This document shows positions 35,049-47,699 of a stretch of 64,000 bases of DNA, one piece after another. The translations under genes were made by a program, and so were the position numbers. This stretch comes from Rhabditoides inermis. Its lineage: Eukaryota > Nematoda > Chromadorea > Rhabditida > Rhabditidae. The notes under the pieces are model-generated. The model was not told where the DNA came from. It was given only the letters and a program-made list of their open reading frames with translations, and ran no database searches. The stretch is from NCBI GenBank assembly GCA_963966185.1, contig CAWZYM010000140.1:124001-188000 (forward strand), written 5' to 3'. Position 1 is the stretch's first letter; each line of letters begins with the position of its first letter.

Positions 35049-38000
35049 GTCTTGGTAGGAGAAAGGAAAGTTGTATTCCAGCGTGACAAGTTTCTGGTGT
35101 GTTGTCGTGCAGGTTTTGCGAAATTTCCTTTTTCTTGCAGGGGCCACGAGTGTTTTAATGTATTGGAACAAACGTCTGGAGTGTTGTCGTGCAGGTTTTG
35201 CCAATTTCCGTGTCCTTGGTAGTGGGGAAGGAAAGTCGTTTATATCGTGAGAAGCCTCTGGACAGTTGTCGTGCAAGTTTTGCCAATTTTCCTTGTCCTT
35301 GTTAGGAGCCACGAGTGTTGCAATATATGAGACAAACCTCTGAAGTGTTGTAGTGCAGGTTTCGCTATTTTTCGTTTTCTTTGTCCTCAATGAGACCACG
35401 AATACTTTATTGTAGTGGGACAAATTTCTGAAGTGTTGTAGTGCAGTTTTGCCAACTTTCTTTGTCCTTGGTAAGGGAAAGGAAAGTCGTATTATATCGT
35501 GACAAGCCTCTGGAATGTTGTCGTGCAGGTTTTGCCAATTTTCCTTGTCCTTGTTAGGAGCCACGAGTGTTGCAATATATGAGAACAAACCTCTGAAGTG
35601 TTGTAGTGCAGGTTTTGCTAATTTTCGTTTCTTTGTCCTTAAATGAGACCACGAATACTTATTGTAGTGGGACAAATTTCTGATGTGTTGTAGTGCAAGT
35701 TTTGCTAATTTTCCTTGTCTTTGGTAGGGACTAGGAAAGTTTTATTCCATCGTGACAAGCCTCTGGAATGTTGTCGTGCAGGTTTTGCCATTTTTCCTTG
35801 TCCTTGTTAAGAGCCACGAGTGTTGCAATATATGAGAACAAACCTATAAAGTGTTGTAGTGCAGGTTTTTGCCAACTTTCCTGGTCCTTGTTAGGGGAAA
35901 GGAAAGTCGTATTATATCGTGATAAGCCTCTGGAATGTTGTCGTGCAGGTTTTTGACAATTTTCCTTGTCCTTGTTAGGAGCCACGAGTGTTTTAATGTA
36001 TTGGAACAAACGTCTGGAGTGTTGTCGTGCAGGTTTTGCCGATTTTCCTTGTCCTTGGTAGGAGCCACGAGTGTTGCAAATATATAAGACAAACCTCTGG
36101 AGTGTTGTCGTGCAGGGTTTGTCAATTTTCCTGGTTCTTGGGTAGGGGCCACGAGTGTTGGCAATATATGAGAACAAACCTATGTAGTGTTGTAGTGCAG
36201 GTTTTGCCAACTTTCCTTGTCCTTGGTAGGGGAAAGGAAAGTCGTATTATATCGTGACAAGCCTCTGGAATGTTGTCGTGCAGGTTTGCCAATTTTCCTT
36301 GTCCTTGTTAGGAGCCACGAGTGTTTTAATGTATTGGAACAAACGTCTGGAGTGTTGTCGTGGCAGGTTTTGCCAACTTTCCTTGTCCTTGTTAAGGGAA
36401 AGGAAAGTCGTTAATATCGTGACAAGCCTCTGGAGTGTTGTCGTGCAGGTTTTGCCATTTTTCCTTGTCCTTGTTAAGAGCCACGAGTGTTGCATATATG
36501 AGAACAAACCTATAAAGTGTTGTAGTGCAGGTTTTGCCAACTTTCCTTGTCCTTGGTAGGGGAAAGGAACGTCGTATTATATCGTGACAAGCCTCTGGAA
36601 TGTTGTCGTGCAGGTTTTGCCAATTTTCCTTGTCCTTGTTAGGAGCCACGAGTGTTGCAAATATATGAATATAAGAGAACAAACCTCTGAAGTGTTGTAG
36701 TGCAGGTTTTGCAACTTTCCTTGTCCTTGTTAGGGGAAAGGAAAGTCGTATTATATCGTGATAAGCCTCTGAATGTTGTCGTGCAGGTTTTGCCAATTTT
36801 CCTTGTCCTTGTTAGGAGCCACGAGTGTTTTAATGTATTGGAACAAACGTCTGGAGTGTTGTCGTGCAGGTTTTGCCGATTTTTCCTTGTCCTTGTAGGA
36901 GCCACGAGTGTTGCAATATATAAGAACAAACCTCTGGAGTGTTGTCGTGCAGGTTTTGTCAATTTTCCTGGTTCTTGGTAGGAGCCACGAGTGTTGCAAT
37001 TATGAGAACAAACCTATGTAGTGTTGTAGTGCAGGTTTTGCCAACTTCCTTGTCCTTGGTAGGGGAAAGGAAAGTCGTATTATATCGTGACAAGCCTCTG
37101 GAATGTTGTCGTGCAGGTTTTGCCAATTTTCCTTGTCCTTGTTAGGAGCCACGAGTGTTTTAAGGTATTGGAACAAAACGTCTGGAGTGTTGTCGTGCAG
37201 GTTTTGCCAACTTTCCTTGTCCTTGGTAGGGGAAAGGAAAGTCGTATTATATCGTGACAAGCCTCTGAACAGTTGTCGTGCAGGTTTTGCCAATTTTCCT
37301 TGTCCTTGTTAGGAGCCAAGAGTGTTGCAATATATAAGAACAAACCTCTGGAGTGTTGTCGTGCAGGTTTTGTCAATTTTCCTGATTCTTGGTAGGAGCT
37401 ACGAGTGTTGCAATAAATGAGAACAAACCTATGAAGTGTTGTAGTTCAGGTTTTGCAAACTTTGCTTGTCTTTGGTAGAGGAAAGGAAAGTCGTATCATA
37501 TCGTGACAAGCCTCTGGAATGTTGTCGTGCAGGTTTTGCCAATTTTCCTTGTCCTTGTTAGGAGCCACGAGTGTTGCAATATATGAGAACAAACCTCTGA
37601 AGTGTTGTAGTGCAGGTTTTGCTAATTTTCGTTTTCTTTGTCCTTAATGAGACCACGAATACTTTATTGTAGTGGGACAAATTTCTGATGTGTTGTAGTG
37701 CAAAGTTTTGCTAATTTTCCTTGTCTTTGGTAGGGACTAGGAAAGTTTTATTCCATCGTGACAAGCCTCTGGAATGTTGTCGTGCAGGTTTTGCCATTTT
37801 TCCTTGTCCTTGTTAAGAGCCACGAGTGTTGCAATATATGAGAACAAACCTATAAAGTGTTTTGTTAGTGCAGGTTTTGCCAACTTTCCTTGTCCTTGGT
37901 AGGGGAAAGGAACGTCGTATTATATCGTGACAAGCTCTGGAATGTTGTCGTGCAGGTTTTGCCAATTTTCCTTGTCACTTCGTTAGGAGCCACGAGTGTT

Positions 38001-39391
38001 GCAATATATGAATATATCAAGAGAAACAAACCTCTGAAGTGTTGTAGTGCAGGTTTTGCCAACTTTCCTTGTCCTTGTTAGGGGAAAGGAAAGTCGTATT
38101 ATATCGTGATAAGCCTCTGGAATGTTGTCGTGCAGGTTTTGCAATTTTCCTTGTCCTTGTTAGGAGCCACGAGTGTTTTAATGTATTGGAACAAACGTTC
38201 TGGAGTGTTGTCGTGCAGGTTTTGCCGATTTTCCTTGTCCTTGGTAGGAGCCACGAGTGTTGCAATATATAAGAACAAACCTCTGGAGTGTTGTCGTGCA
38301 GGTTTTGTCAATTTTCCTGGTTCTTGGTAGGAGCCACGAGTGTTGCAATATATGAGAACAAACCTATGTAGTGTTGTAGTGCAGGTTTTGCCAACTTTCC
38401 TTGTCCTTGGTAGGGGAAAGGAAAGTCGTATTATATCGTGACAAGCCTCTGGAATGTTGTCGTGCAGTTTTTGCCAATTTTCCTTGTCCTTGTTAGGAGC
38501 CACGAGTGTTTTAATGTATTGGAACAAACGTCTGGAGTGTTGTCGTGCAGGTTTTGCCAACTTTCCTTGTCCTTGGTAAGGGAAAGGAAAGTCGTATTAT
38601 ATCGTGACAAGCCTCTGGAGTGTTGTCGTGCAGGTTTGCCAATTTTCCTTGTCCTTGGTAGGGGAAAGGAAAGTCCGTATTATTATCGTGACAAGCCTCT
38701 GAACAGTTGTCGTGCAGGTTTTGCCAATTTTCCTTGTCCTTGTTAGGAGCCAAGAGTGTTGCAATATATAAGAACAAAACCTCTGGAGTGTTGTCGTGCA
38801 GGTTTTGTCAATTTTCTCTGATTCTTGGTAGGAGCCACGAGTGTTGCAATAAATGAGAACAAACCTATGAAGTGTTGTAGTTCAGGTTTTGCAAACTTTG
38901 CTTGTCTTTGGTAGAGGAAAGGAAAGTCGTATCATATCGTGACAAGCCTCTGGAATGTTGTCGTGCAGGTTTTGCCAATTTTCCTTGTCCTTGTTAGAAG
39001 CCACGAGTGTTGCAACTATGAGAACAAACTATGAAGTGTTGTAGTGCAGGTTTTGCCAACTTTCCTTGTAATGTAGGAGTAAGGAAAGTCGTATTATATT
39101 GTGACAAGTCTCTGGAGTGTTGTCGTGCAGGTTTTGCAAGTTTTCCTCTCCCTAGGCAGGGGCCACAAGTGTTTTAATGTATTGGAACAAACGTCTTGAG
39201 TGTTGTCGTGCAGTTATGCCGTTTTACCTTGTCCCTTGGTTGGAACCACGAGTGTTGCAATATATGAGAACAAACATCTGCAGTGTTGTAGTGCAGGTTC
39301 TGCCAACTTTCCCAGTCCTTGGTAGGAGTCACGAGTGTTGCAATATATGAGAAGAAACCTCTGAAGTGTTGTAGTGCAGGTTTTGCCAATT

Positions 39392-39453
39392 TTCCTTGTT
39401 CTTAGTAGGGGACCATGAATACTTCCTTGTTCTTAGTAGGGACCATGAATACT
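39392..39453 (+). repeat. 31-bp tandem duplication within type H
   Basis: The ttccttgttcttagtagg to accatgaatac segment occurs twice in a row with a 31-bp shift and an extra g in the first copy. It is not a multiple of the monomer and is found in no other H unit, so it is local slippage or an error. Confidence 0.8.
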
Positions 39454-39487
39454 TTATTGTATTGGGACAAGCTTTTGGCGTGTTTTT

Positions 39488-39514
39488 GTGCAGGTTTAAA
39501 AAAAAAATTTCCCT
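39488..39514 (+). repeat. Poly-A monomer variant, copy 3
   Basis: Ten A at 39,498-39,507 in the same unit context. Copies 2 and 3 lie about 4,465 bp apart within otherwise collinear flanks, so the variant was spread by HOR duplication. Confidence 0.85.
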
Positions 39515-41249
39515 GTCCTTGGTAGGAGAAAGGAAAGTTGTATTCCAGCGTGACAAGTTTCTGGTGTGTTGTCGTGCAGGTTTTGCGAATTTTCCTTTTT
39601 CTTGCAGGGGCCACGAGTGTTTTAATGTATTGGAACAAACGTCTGGAGTGTTGTCGTGCAGGTTTTGCCAATTTTCCGTGTCCTTGGTAGGGGGAAGGAA
39701 AGTCGTATTATATCGTGAGAAGCCTCTGGACAGTTGTCGTGCAGGTTTTGCCAATTTTCCTTGTCCTTGTTAGGAGCCACGAGTGTTGCAATATATGAGA
39801 ACAAACCTCTGAAGTGTTGTAGTGCAGGTTTCGCTCTTTTTCGTTTTCTTTGTCCTCAAATGAGACCACGAATACTTTATTGTAGTGGGACAAATTTCTG
39901 AAGTGTTGTAGTGCAGGTTTTGCCAACTTTCCTTGTCCTTGGTAAGGGAAAGGAAAGTCGTATTATATCGTGACAAGCCTCTGGAATGTTTGTCGTGCAG
40001 GTTTTGCCAATTTTCCTTGTCCTTGTTAGGAGCCACGAGTGTTGCAATATATGAGAACAAACCTCTGAAGTGTTGTAGTGCGGGTTTTGCTAATTTCGTT
40101 TTCTTTGTCCTTAAATGAGACCACGATTACTTTATTGTAGTGGGACAAATTTCTGATGTGTTGTAGTGCAAGTTTGCTAATTTTCCTTGTCTTTGGTAGG
40201 GACTAGGAAAGTTTTATTCCCTCGTGACAAGCCTCTGGAATGTTGTCGTGCAGGTTTTGCCATTTTTCCTTGTCCTTGTTAAGAGCCACGAGTGTTGCAA
40301 TATATGAGAACAAACCTATAAAGTGTTGTAGTGCAGGTTTTGCCAACTTTCCTTGTCCTTGGTAAGGGAAAGGAACGTCGTATTATATCGTGAAAAGCCT
40401 CTGGAATGTTGTCGTTGCAGGTTTTGCCAATTTTCCTTGTCCTTGTTAGGAGCCACGAGTGTTGCAATATTGAATATAAGAGAACAAACTCTGAAGTGTT
40501 GTAGTGCAGGTTTTGCCAACTTCCTTGTCCTTGTTAGGGAAAGGAAAGTCGTATTTATATCGTGATAAGCCTCTGGAATGTTGTCGTGCAGGTTTTGCCA
40601 ATTTTCCTTGTCCTTTTGCCATTTTTCCTTGTCCTTGTTAGGAGCCACGAGTGTTTTAATGTATTGGAACAAACGTCTGGAGTGTTGTCGTGCAGGTTTT
40701 GCCAATTTTCCTTGTCCTTGGTAGGAGCCACGAGTGTTGACGAGTGTTGCAATATATGAATATATGAGAACAAACCTCTGAAGTGTTGTAGTGCAGGTTT
40801 TGCTAATTTTCGTTTCCTTTGTCCTTGAATGGGACCACCAATACTTTATTGTATTGGGACAAATTTCTGAGGTGTTGTAGTGCAGGTTTTGCCAATTTTA
40901 CTTGTCCTTGTTAGGAGCACGAGTGTTGCAGTATATGAGAACAAACCTATGAAGTGTTGTAGTGCAGGTTTTGCCAACTTTCCTTGTCTTTGGTAGGGGT
41001 AAGGAAAGTCGTATTATGTCGTGACAAGCCTCTGGAATGTTGTCGTGCAGGTTTTGCCAATTTTCCTTGTCCTTGTTAGGAGCCACGAGTGTTTTCATGT
41101 ATTGGAACAAACGTCTGGAGTGTTGTCGTGCAGGTTTTGCCAATTTTCCTTGTCCTTGTTAGGAGCCACGAGTGTTTTAATGTATTGGAACAAACGTCTG
41201 GAGTGTTGTCGTGCCGGTTTTGTTAATTTTCCTTGTCTTTGGTAGAGGA

Positions 41250-42124
41250 AAGGAAAGTCGTATCATATCGTGACAAGCCTCTGGAATGTTGTCGTGCAGG
41301 TTTTGCCAATTTTCCTTGTCCTTGGTAAGGGAAGGGAAAGTCGTATTATGAGAACAAACCTATGTAGTGTTGTAGTGCATATGAGAACAAACCTATGTAG
41401 TGTTGTAGTGCACGTTTTGCCATTTTTCCTTGTCCTTGGTAGGGGAAAGGAAAGTCGTATTATATCGTGACAAGCCTCTGGACAGTTGTCGTGCAGGTTT
41501 TGCCAATTTTCCTTGTCCTTGTTAGGAGCCACGAGTGTTGCAATATTTGAGAACAAACCTATGAAGTGTTGTAGTGCAGGTTTTTGCCAACTTTCCTTGT
41601 CCTTGGTAAGGGAAGGGAAAGTCGTATTATATCGTGACAAGCCTCTGGAGTGTTGTCGAGCAGATTTTGCCATTTTTCCAGGTTTTTGGTAGGGGAAAGG
41701 AAAGTCGTATTCCTTGTCCTTGGTAAGGGAAGGGAAAGTCGTATTATATCGTGACAAGCCTCTGGAGTGTTGTCGAGCAGATTTTGCCATTTTTCCAGGT
41801 TTTTGGTAGGGGAAAGGAAAGTCGTATTATATCGTGACAAGCCTCTGGACAGTTGTCGTGCAGGTTTTGCCAATTTTCCTTGTCCTTGTTAGGAGCCACA
41901 AGTGTTGCAATATTTGAGAACAAACCTCTGAAGTGTTGTAGTGCAGGTTTTGCTAATTTCGTTTTCTTTGTCCTTAAATGAGACCACGAATACTTTATTG
42001 TAGTGGGACAATTTTCTGATGTGTTGTAGTGCAGGTTTTGCCAATTTTCCTTGTCTTTGGTAGGGACTAGGAAAGTTTTATTCCATCGTGACAAGCCTCT
42101 GGAATGTTGTCGTGCAGGTTTTGC
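41250..42124 (+). repeat. Domain 2 satellite, + oriented arm
   Basis: Carries variants otherwise typical of the reversed domain to the right: cgagcagattttgcc near 41,656 and 41,774, ccaggtttttggtagg, ggtaagggaagggaaag, and atttgag type C units with ggagccacaag. The outward order from the flip is E, D, C, A, A'. This same order occurs reversed at about 46,700-47,070. The left boundary is approximate. Confidence 0.78.
41347..41412 (+). repeat. 33-bp tandem duplication at an A-to-C chimeric unit
   Basis: A type A start (gtcgtat) joins tatgagaacaaacctatg of type C. The 33-bp block 41,347-41,379 is then repeated at 41,380-41,412, both ending gtagtgca. It lies next to the boundary between domain 1 and domain 2 variants. 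Confidence 0.85.
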
Positions 42125-42130
42125 CTTTCC
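42119..42130. other. Array orientation switch (+ to -), no spacer
   Basis: gcaggttttgcc in + orientation is followed directly by tttcctagtccctacc, the reverse complement of a type E unit. The right side matches the reversed E-to-C passage at about 45,069 onward, so normal reversed array was joined in mid-monomer. At most one or two bases of microhomology are visible and no foreign bases lie between. Units converge on this point. Confidence 0.93.
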
Positions 42131-42159
42131 TAGTCCCTACCAAGGACAAGGAAAATTGG

Positions 42160-42887
42160 CAAAACCTGCACTACAACACTTCATAGGTTTGTTCTCAAAT
42201 ATTGCAACACTTGTGGCTCCTAACAAGGACAAGGAAAATTGGCAAAACCTGCACGACAACTGTCCAGAGGCTTGTCACGATATAATACGACTTTCCTTTC
42301 CCCTACCAAAAACAAGGAAAAATGGCAAAATCTGCTCGACAACACTCCAGAGGCTTGTCACGATATAATACGACTTTCCCTTCCCTTACCAAGGACAAGG
42401 AAAGTTGGCAAAACCTGCACTACAACATTTCATAGGTTTGTTCTCAATTATTGCAACACTCGTGGCTCCTAACAAGAACCAGGAAAATTGACAAAACCTG
42501 CACGACAACACTCCAGAGGTTTGTTCTTATATATTGCAACACTCGTGGCTCCTACCAAGGACAAAGAAAATCGGCAAAACCTGCACTACAACACTTCATA
42601 GATTTGTTCTCAAATATTGCAACACTTGTGGCTCCTAACAAGGACAAGGAAAATTGGCAAAACCTGCACGACAACTGTCCAGAGGCTTGTCACGATATAA
42701 TACGACTTTCCTTTCCCCTACCAAAAACCTGGAAAAATGGCAAAATCTGCTCGACAACACTCCAGAGGCTTGTCACGATATAATACGACTTTCCCTTCCC
42801 TTACCAAGGACAAGGAAAGTTGGCAAAACCTGCACTACAACACTTCATAGGTTTGTTCTCAAATATTGCAACACTCGTGGCTCCTAA
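42160..42887 (-). repeat. 5-mer HOR (415-bp period)
   Basis: The C-A-A' passage at 42,160-42,472 recurs 415 bp later, exactly five times 83. Differences include caaaaacaagg versus caaaaacctgg. It lies immediately right of the orientation switch. Confidence 0.82.
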
Positions 42888-45679
42888 CAAGGACAAGGAA
42901 AATTGGCAAAACCTGCACGACAACTGTCCAGAGGCTTGTCACGATATAATACGACTTTCCTTTCCCCTACCAAGGACAAGGAAAAATGGCAAAACGTGCA
43001 CTACAACACTACATAGGTTTGTTCTCATATATTGCAACACTCGTGGCTCCTACCAAGAACCAGGAAAATTGACAACACCTGCACGACAACACTCCAGAGG
43101 TTTGTTCTTATATATTGCAACACTCGTGGCTCCTAACAAGGACAAGGAAAATTGGCAAAACCTGCACGACAACATTCCAGAGGCTTGTCACAATATAATA
43201 CGACGTTCCTTTCCCCTACCAAGAACAAGGAAAGTTGGCAAAACCTGCACTACAACACTTTATAGGTTTGTTCTCATAAATTGCAACACTCGTGGCTCTT
43301 AACAAAGACAAGGAAAATTGGCAAAACCTGCACGACAACATTCCAGAGGCTTGTCACGATGGAATAAAACTTTCCTAGTCCCTACCAAAGACAAGGAAAA
43401 TTGGCAAAACTTGCACTACAACACATCAGAAAATTTTCCCACTACAATAAAGTACATTTAAGGACAAAGAAAACGAAAATTAACAAAACCTGCACTACAA
43501 CACTTCAGAGGTTTGTTCTCATATATTGCAACACTCGTGGCTTCTAACAAGGACAAGGAAAATTGGCAAGACCTGCACGACAACTGTCCAGAGGCTTTTC
43601 ACGATATAATACGACTTTCCTTTCCTCTACCAAGGACAAGGAAAAATGGCAAAACCTGCACTACAACACTACATAGGTTTGTTCTCATATATTGCAACAT
43701 TCGTGGCTCCTACCAAGAACCAGGAAAATTGACAAAACCTGCACTACAACACTTTATAGGTTTGTTCTCATGTATTGCAACACTCGTGGCTCTTAACAAA
43801 GACAAGGAAAATTGGCAAAACCTGCACGACAACATTCCAGAGGCTTGTCACGATGGAATAAAACTTTCCTAGTCCCTACCAAAGACAAGGAAAATTGGCA
43901 AAACCTGCACTACAACACATCAGAAAATTGTCCCACTACAATAAAGTATTCGTGGTCTCATTTAAGGACAAAGAAAACGAAAATTAGCAAAACCTGCACT
44001 ACAACACTTCAGAGGTTTGTTCTCAAATATTGCAACACTTGTGGCTCCTAACAAGGACAAGGAAAATTGGCAAAACCTGCACGACAACTGTCCAGAGGCT
44101 TGTCACGATATAATACGACTTTCCTTTCCCCTACCAAGGACAAGGAAAAATGGCAAAACGTGCACTACAACACTACATAGGTTTGTTCTCATATATTGCA
44201 ACACTCGTGGCTCCTACCAAGAACCAGGAAAATTGACAAAACCTGCACGACAACACTCCAGAGGTTTGTTCTTATATATTGCAACACTCGTGGCTCCTAA
44301 CAAGGACAAGGAAAATTGGCAAAATCTGCACGACAACATTTCAGAGGCTTGTCACAATATAATACGACGTTCCTTTCTCCTACCAAGGACAAGGAAAGTT
44401 GGCAAAACCTGCACTACAACACTTTATAGGTTTGTTCTCATATATTGCAACACTCGTGGCTCTTAACAAAGACAAGGAAAATTGGCAAAACCTGCACGAC
44501 AACATTCCAGAGGCTTGTCACGATGGAATAAAACTTTCCTAGTCCCTACCAAAGACAAGGAAAATTGGCAAAACCTGCACTACAACACATCAGAAAATTG
44601 TCCCACTACAATAAAGTATTCGTGGTCTCATTTAAGGACAAAGAAAACGAAAATTAGCAAAACCTGCACTACAACACTTCAGAGGTTTGTTCTCATGTCT
44701 TGCAACACTCGTGGCTCCTAACAAGGACAAGGAAAATGGGCAAAACCTGCACGACAACATTCCAGAGGCTTGTCACGATATAATACGACTTTCCTTTCCC
44801 TTACCAAGGACAAGGAAAGTTGGCAAAACCTGCACTACAACACTTCATAGGTTTGTTCTCATATATTGCAACACTCGTGGCTATATACGATATAATACGA
44901 CTTTCCCTTCCCTTACCAAGGACAAGGAAAAATGGCAAAACCTGCTCGACAACATTCCAGAGGCTTGTCACGATAAAATACGACTTTCCCTTCCCTTACC
45001 AAGGACAAGTAAAATTGGCAAAACCTGCACGACAATATTCCAGAGGCTTGTCACGATGGAATAAAACTTTCCTAGTCCCTACCAAGGACAAGGAAAATTG
45101 GCAAAACCTGCACTACAACACTTCATAGGTTTGTTCTCAAATATTGCAACACTTGTGGCTCCTAACAAGGACAAGGAAAATTGGCAAAACCTGCACGACA
45201 ACTGTCCAGAGGCTTGTCACGATATAATACGACTTTCCTTTCCCTTACCAAGGACAAGGAAAAATGGCAAAACCTGCACTACAACACTACATAGGTTTGT
45301 TCTCATATATTGCAACATTCGTGGCTCCTACCAAGAACCAGGAAAATTGACAAAACCTGCACTACAACACTACATAGGTTTGTTCTCATATATTGCAACA
45401 CTCGTGGCTCCTACCAAGGACAAAGAAAATCGGCAAAACCTGCACTACAACACTTCATAGATTTGTTCTCAAATATTGCAACACTTGTGGCTCCTAACAA
45501 GGACAAGGAAAATTGGCAAAACCTGCACGACAACTGTCCAGAGGCTTGTCACGATATAATACGACTTTCCTTTCCCTACCAAAAACCTGGAAAAATGGCA
45601 AAATCTGCTCGACAACACTCCAGAGGCTTGTCACGATATAATACGACTTTCCCTTCCCTTACCAAGGACAAGGAAAGTT

Positions 45680-46890
45680 GGCAAAACCTGCACTACAACA
45701 CTTCATAGGTTTGTTCTCAAATATTGCAACACTCGTGGCTCCTAACAAGGACAAGGAAAATTGGCAAAACCTGCACGACAACTGTCCAGAGGCTTGTCAC
45801 GATATAATACGACTTTCCTTTCCCTACCAAGGACAAGGAAAAATGGCAAAACGTGCACTACAACACTACATAGGTTTGTTCTCATATATTACAACACTCG
45901 TGGCTCCTACCAAGAACCAGGAAAATTGACAACACCTGCACGACAATACTCCAGAGGTTTGTTCTTATATATTGCAACACTCGTGGCTCCTAACAAGGAC
46001 AAGGAAAATTGGCAAAACCTGCACGACAACATTCCAGAGGCTTGTCACAATATAATACGACGTTCCTTTCCCCTACCAAGAACAAGGAAAGTTGGCAAAA
46101 CCTGCACTACAACACTTTATAGGTTTGTTCTCATAAATTGCAACACTCGTGGCTCTTAACAAAGACAAGGAAAATTGGCAAAACCTGCACGACAACATTC
46201 CAGAGGCTTGTCACGATGGAATAAAACTTTCCTAGTCCCTACCAAAGACAAGGAAAATTGGCAAAACTTGCACTACAACACATCAGAAAATTGTCCCACT
46301 ACAATAAAGTATTCGTGGTCTCATTTAAGGACAAAGAAAACGAAAATTAACAAAACCTGCACTACAACACTTCAGAGGTTTGTTCTCATATATTGCAACA
46401 CTCGTGGCTTCTAACAAGGACAAGGAAAATTGGCAAGACCTGCACGACAACTGTCCAGAGGCTTTTCACGATATAATACGACTTTCCTTTCCTCTACCAA
46501 GGACAAGGAAAAATGGCAAAACCTGCACTACAACACTACATAGGTTTGTTCTCATATATTGCAACATTCGTGGCTCCTACCAAGAACCAGGAAAATTGAC
46601 AAAACCTGCACTACAACACTTTATAGGTTTGTTCTCATATATTGCAACACTCGTGGCTCTTAACAAAAACAAGGAAAATTGGCAAAACCTGCACGACAAC
46701 ATTCCAGAGGCTTGTCACGATGGAATAAAACTTTCCTAGTCCCTACCAAAGACAAGGAAAATTGGCAAAACCTGCACTACAACACATCAGAAAATTGTCC
46801 CACTACAATAAAGTATTCGTGGTCTCATTTAAGGACAAAGAAAACGAAAATTAGCAAAACCTGCACTACAACACTTCAGAGGTTTGTTCT
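45680..46890 (-). repeat. Long HOR block matching ~53,375-54,586
   Basis: About 1.2 kb collinear with a second copy at an offset of 7,696 bp. One missing C near 45,823 shifts the first part by one base. The block spans C, A, C, E, D and A units, including ggcaagacctgc and gcttttcacg variants. The match ends where this copy has ctcaaatattgc and the other has ctcatgtcttgc. Confidence 0.8.
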
Positions 46891-47699
46891 CAAATATTGC
46901 AACACTTGTGGCTCCTAACAAGGACAAGGAAAATTGGCAAAACCTGCACGACAACTGTCCAGAGGCTTGTCACGATATAATACGACTTTCCTTTCCCCTA
47001 CCAAAAACCTGGAAAAATGGCAAAATCTGCTCGACAACACTCCAGAGGCTTGTCACGATATAATACGACTACCAAGGACAAGGAAAAATGGCAAAACGTG
47101 CACTACAACACTACATAGGTTTGTTCTCATATATTGCAACACTCGTGGCTCCTACCAAGAACCAGGAAAATTGACAACACCTGCACGACAACACTCCAGA
47201 GGTTTGTTCTTATATATTGCAACACTCGTGGCTCCTAACAAGGACAAGGAAAATTGGCAAAACCTGCACGACAACATTCCAGAGGCTTGTCACAATATAA
47301 TACGACGTTCCTTTCCCCTACCAAGAACAAGGAAAGTTGGCAAAACCTGCACTACAACACTTTATAGGTTTGTTCTCATAAATTGCAACACTCGTGGCTC
47401 TTAACAAAGACAAGGAAAATTGGCAAAACCTGCACGACAACATTCCAGAAGCTTGTCACGATGGAATAAAACTTTCCTAGTCCCTACCAAAGACAAGGAA
47501 AATTGGCAAAACTTGCACTACAACACATCAGAAAATTTTCCCACTACAATAAAGTATTCGTGGTCTCATTTAAGGACAAAGAAAACGAAAATTAACAAAA
47601 CCTGCACTACAACACTTCAGAGGTTTGTTCTCATATATTGCAACACTCGTGGCTTCTAACAAGGACAAGGAAAATTGGCAAGACCTGCACGACAACTGT

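Larger units (their letters stand above)
1..41250 (+). repeat. Satellite array, domain 1 (83-bp monomer, + orientation)
   Basis: Uninterrupted head-to-tail tandem array. The core word gtgcaggttttgccaa (or a one- or two-base variant) recurs about every 83 bp, while the following ~43 bp alternates among a handful of families. Nearly all units keep the same orientation. The array enters from the left window edge in mid-monomer. No gene, RNA or dispersed element interrupts it. The right limit is approximate: it is placed where monomer variants typical of the next domain first appear, around 41.25 kb. The repeat is seen directly; assignment to heterochromatin is inference from what such arrays usually are. 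Confidence 0.97.
32150..41600 (+). repeat. Indel-rich part of the array
   Basis: Same monomer families and HOR order as before, but with frequent isolated one- to four-base insertions and deletions. Examples are caatttttccttg near 32,726, gaagttgccaac near 32,787 (about 16 bp missing), cgtgcattgcc near 33,361, cttggggtaggatagtcacg near 34,882, gaaacaaacc near 33,672, ttgtcacttcgttagg near 37,974 and tgttttgttagtgc near 37,860. Left of 32 kb the same units are clean. This is either unpolished consensus over a repeat or a truly degenerate segment. Confidence 0.8.
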
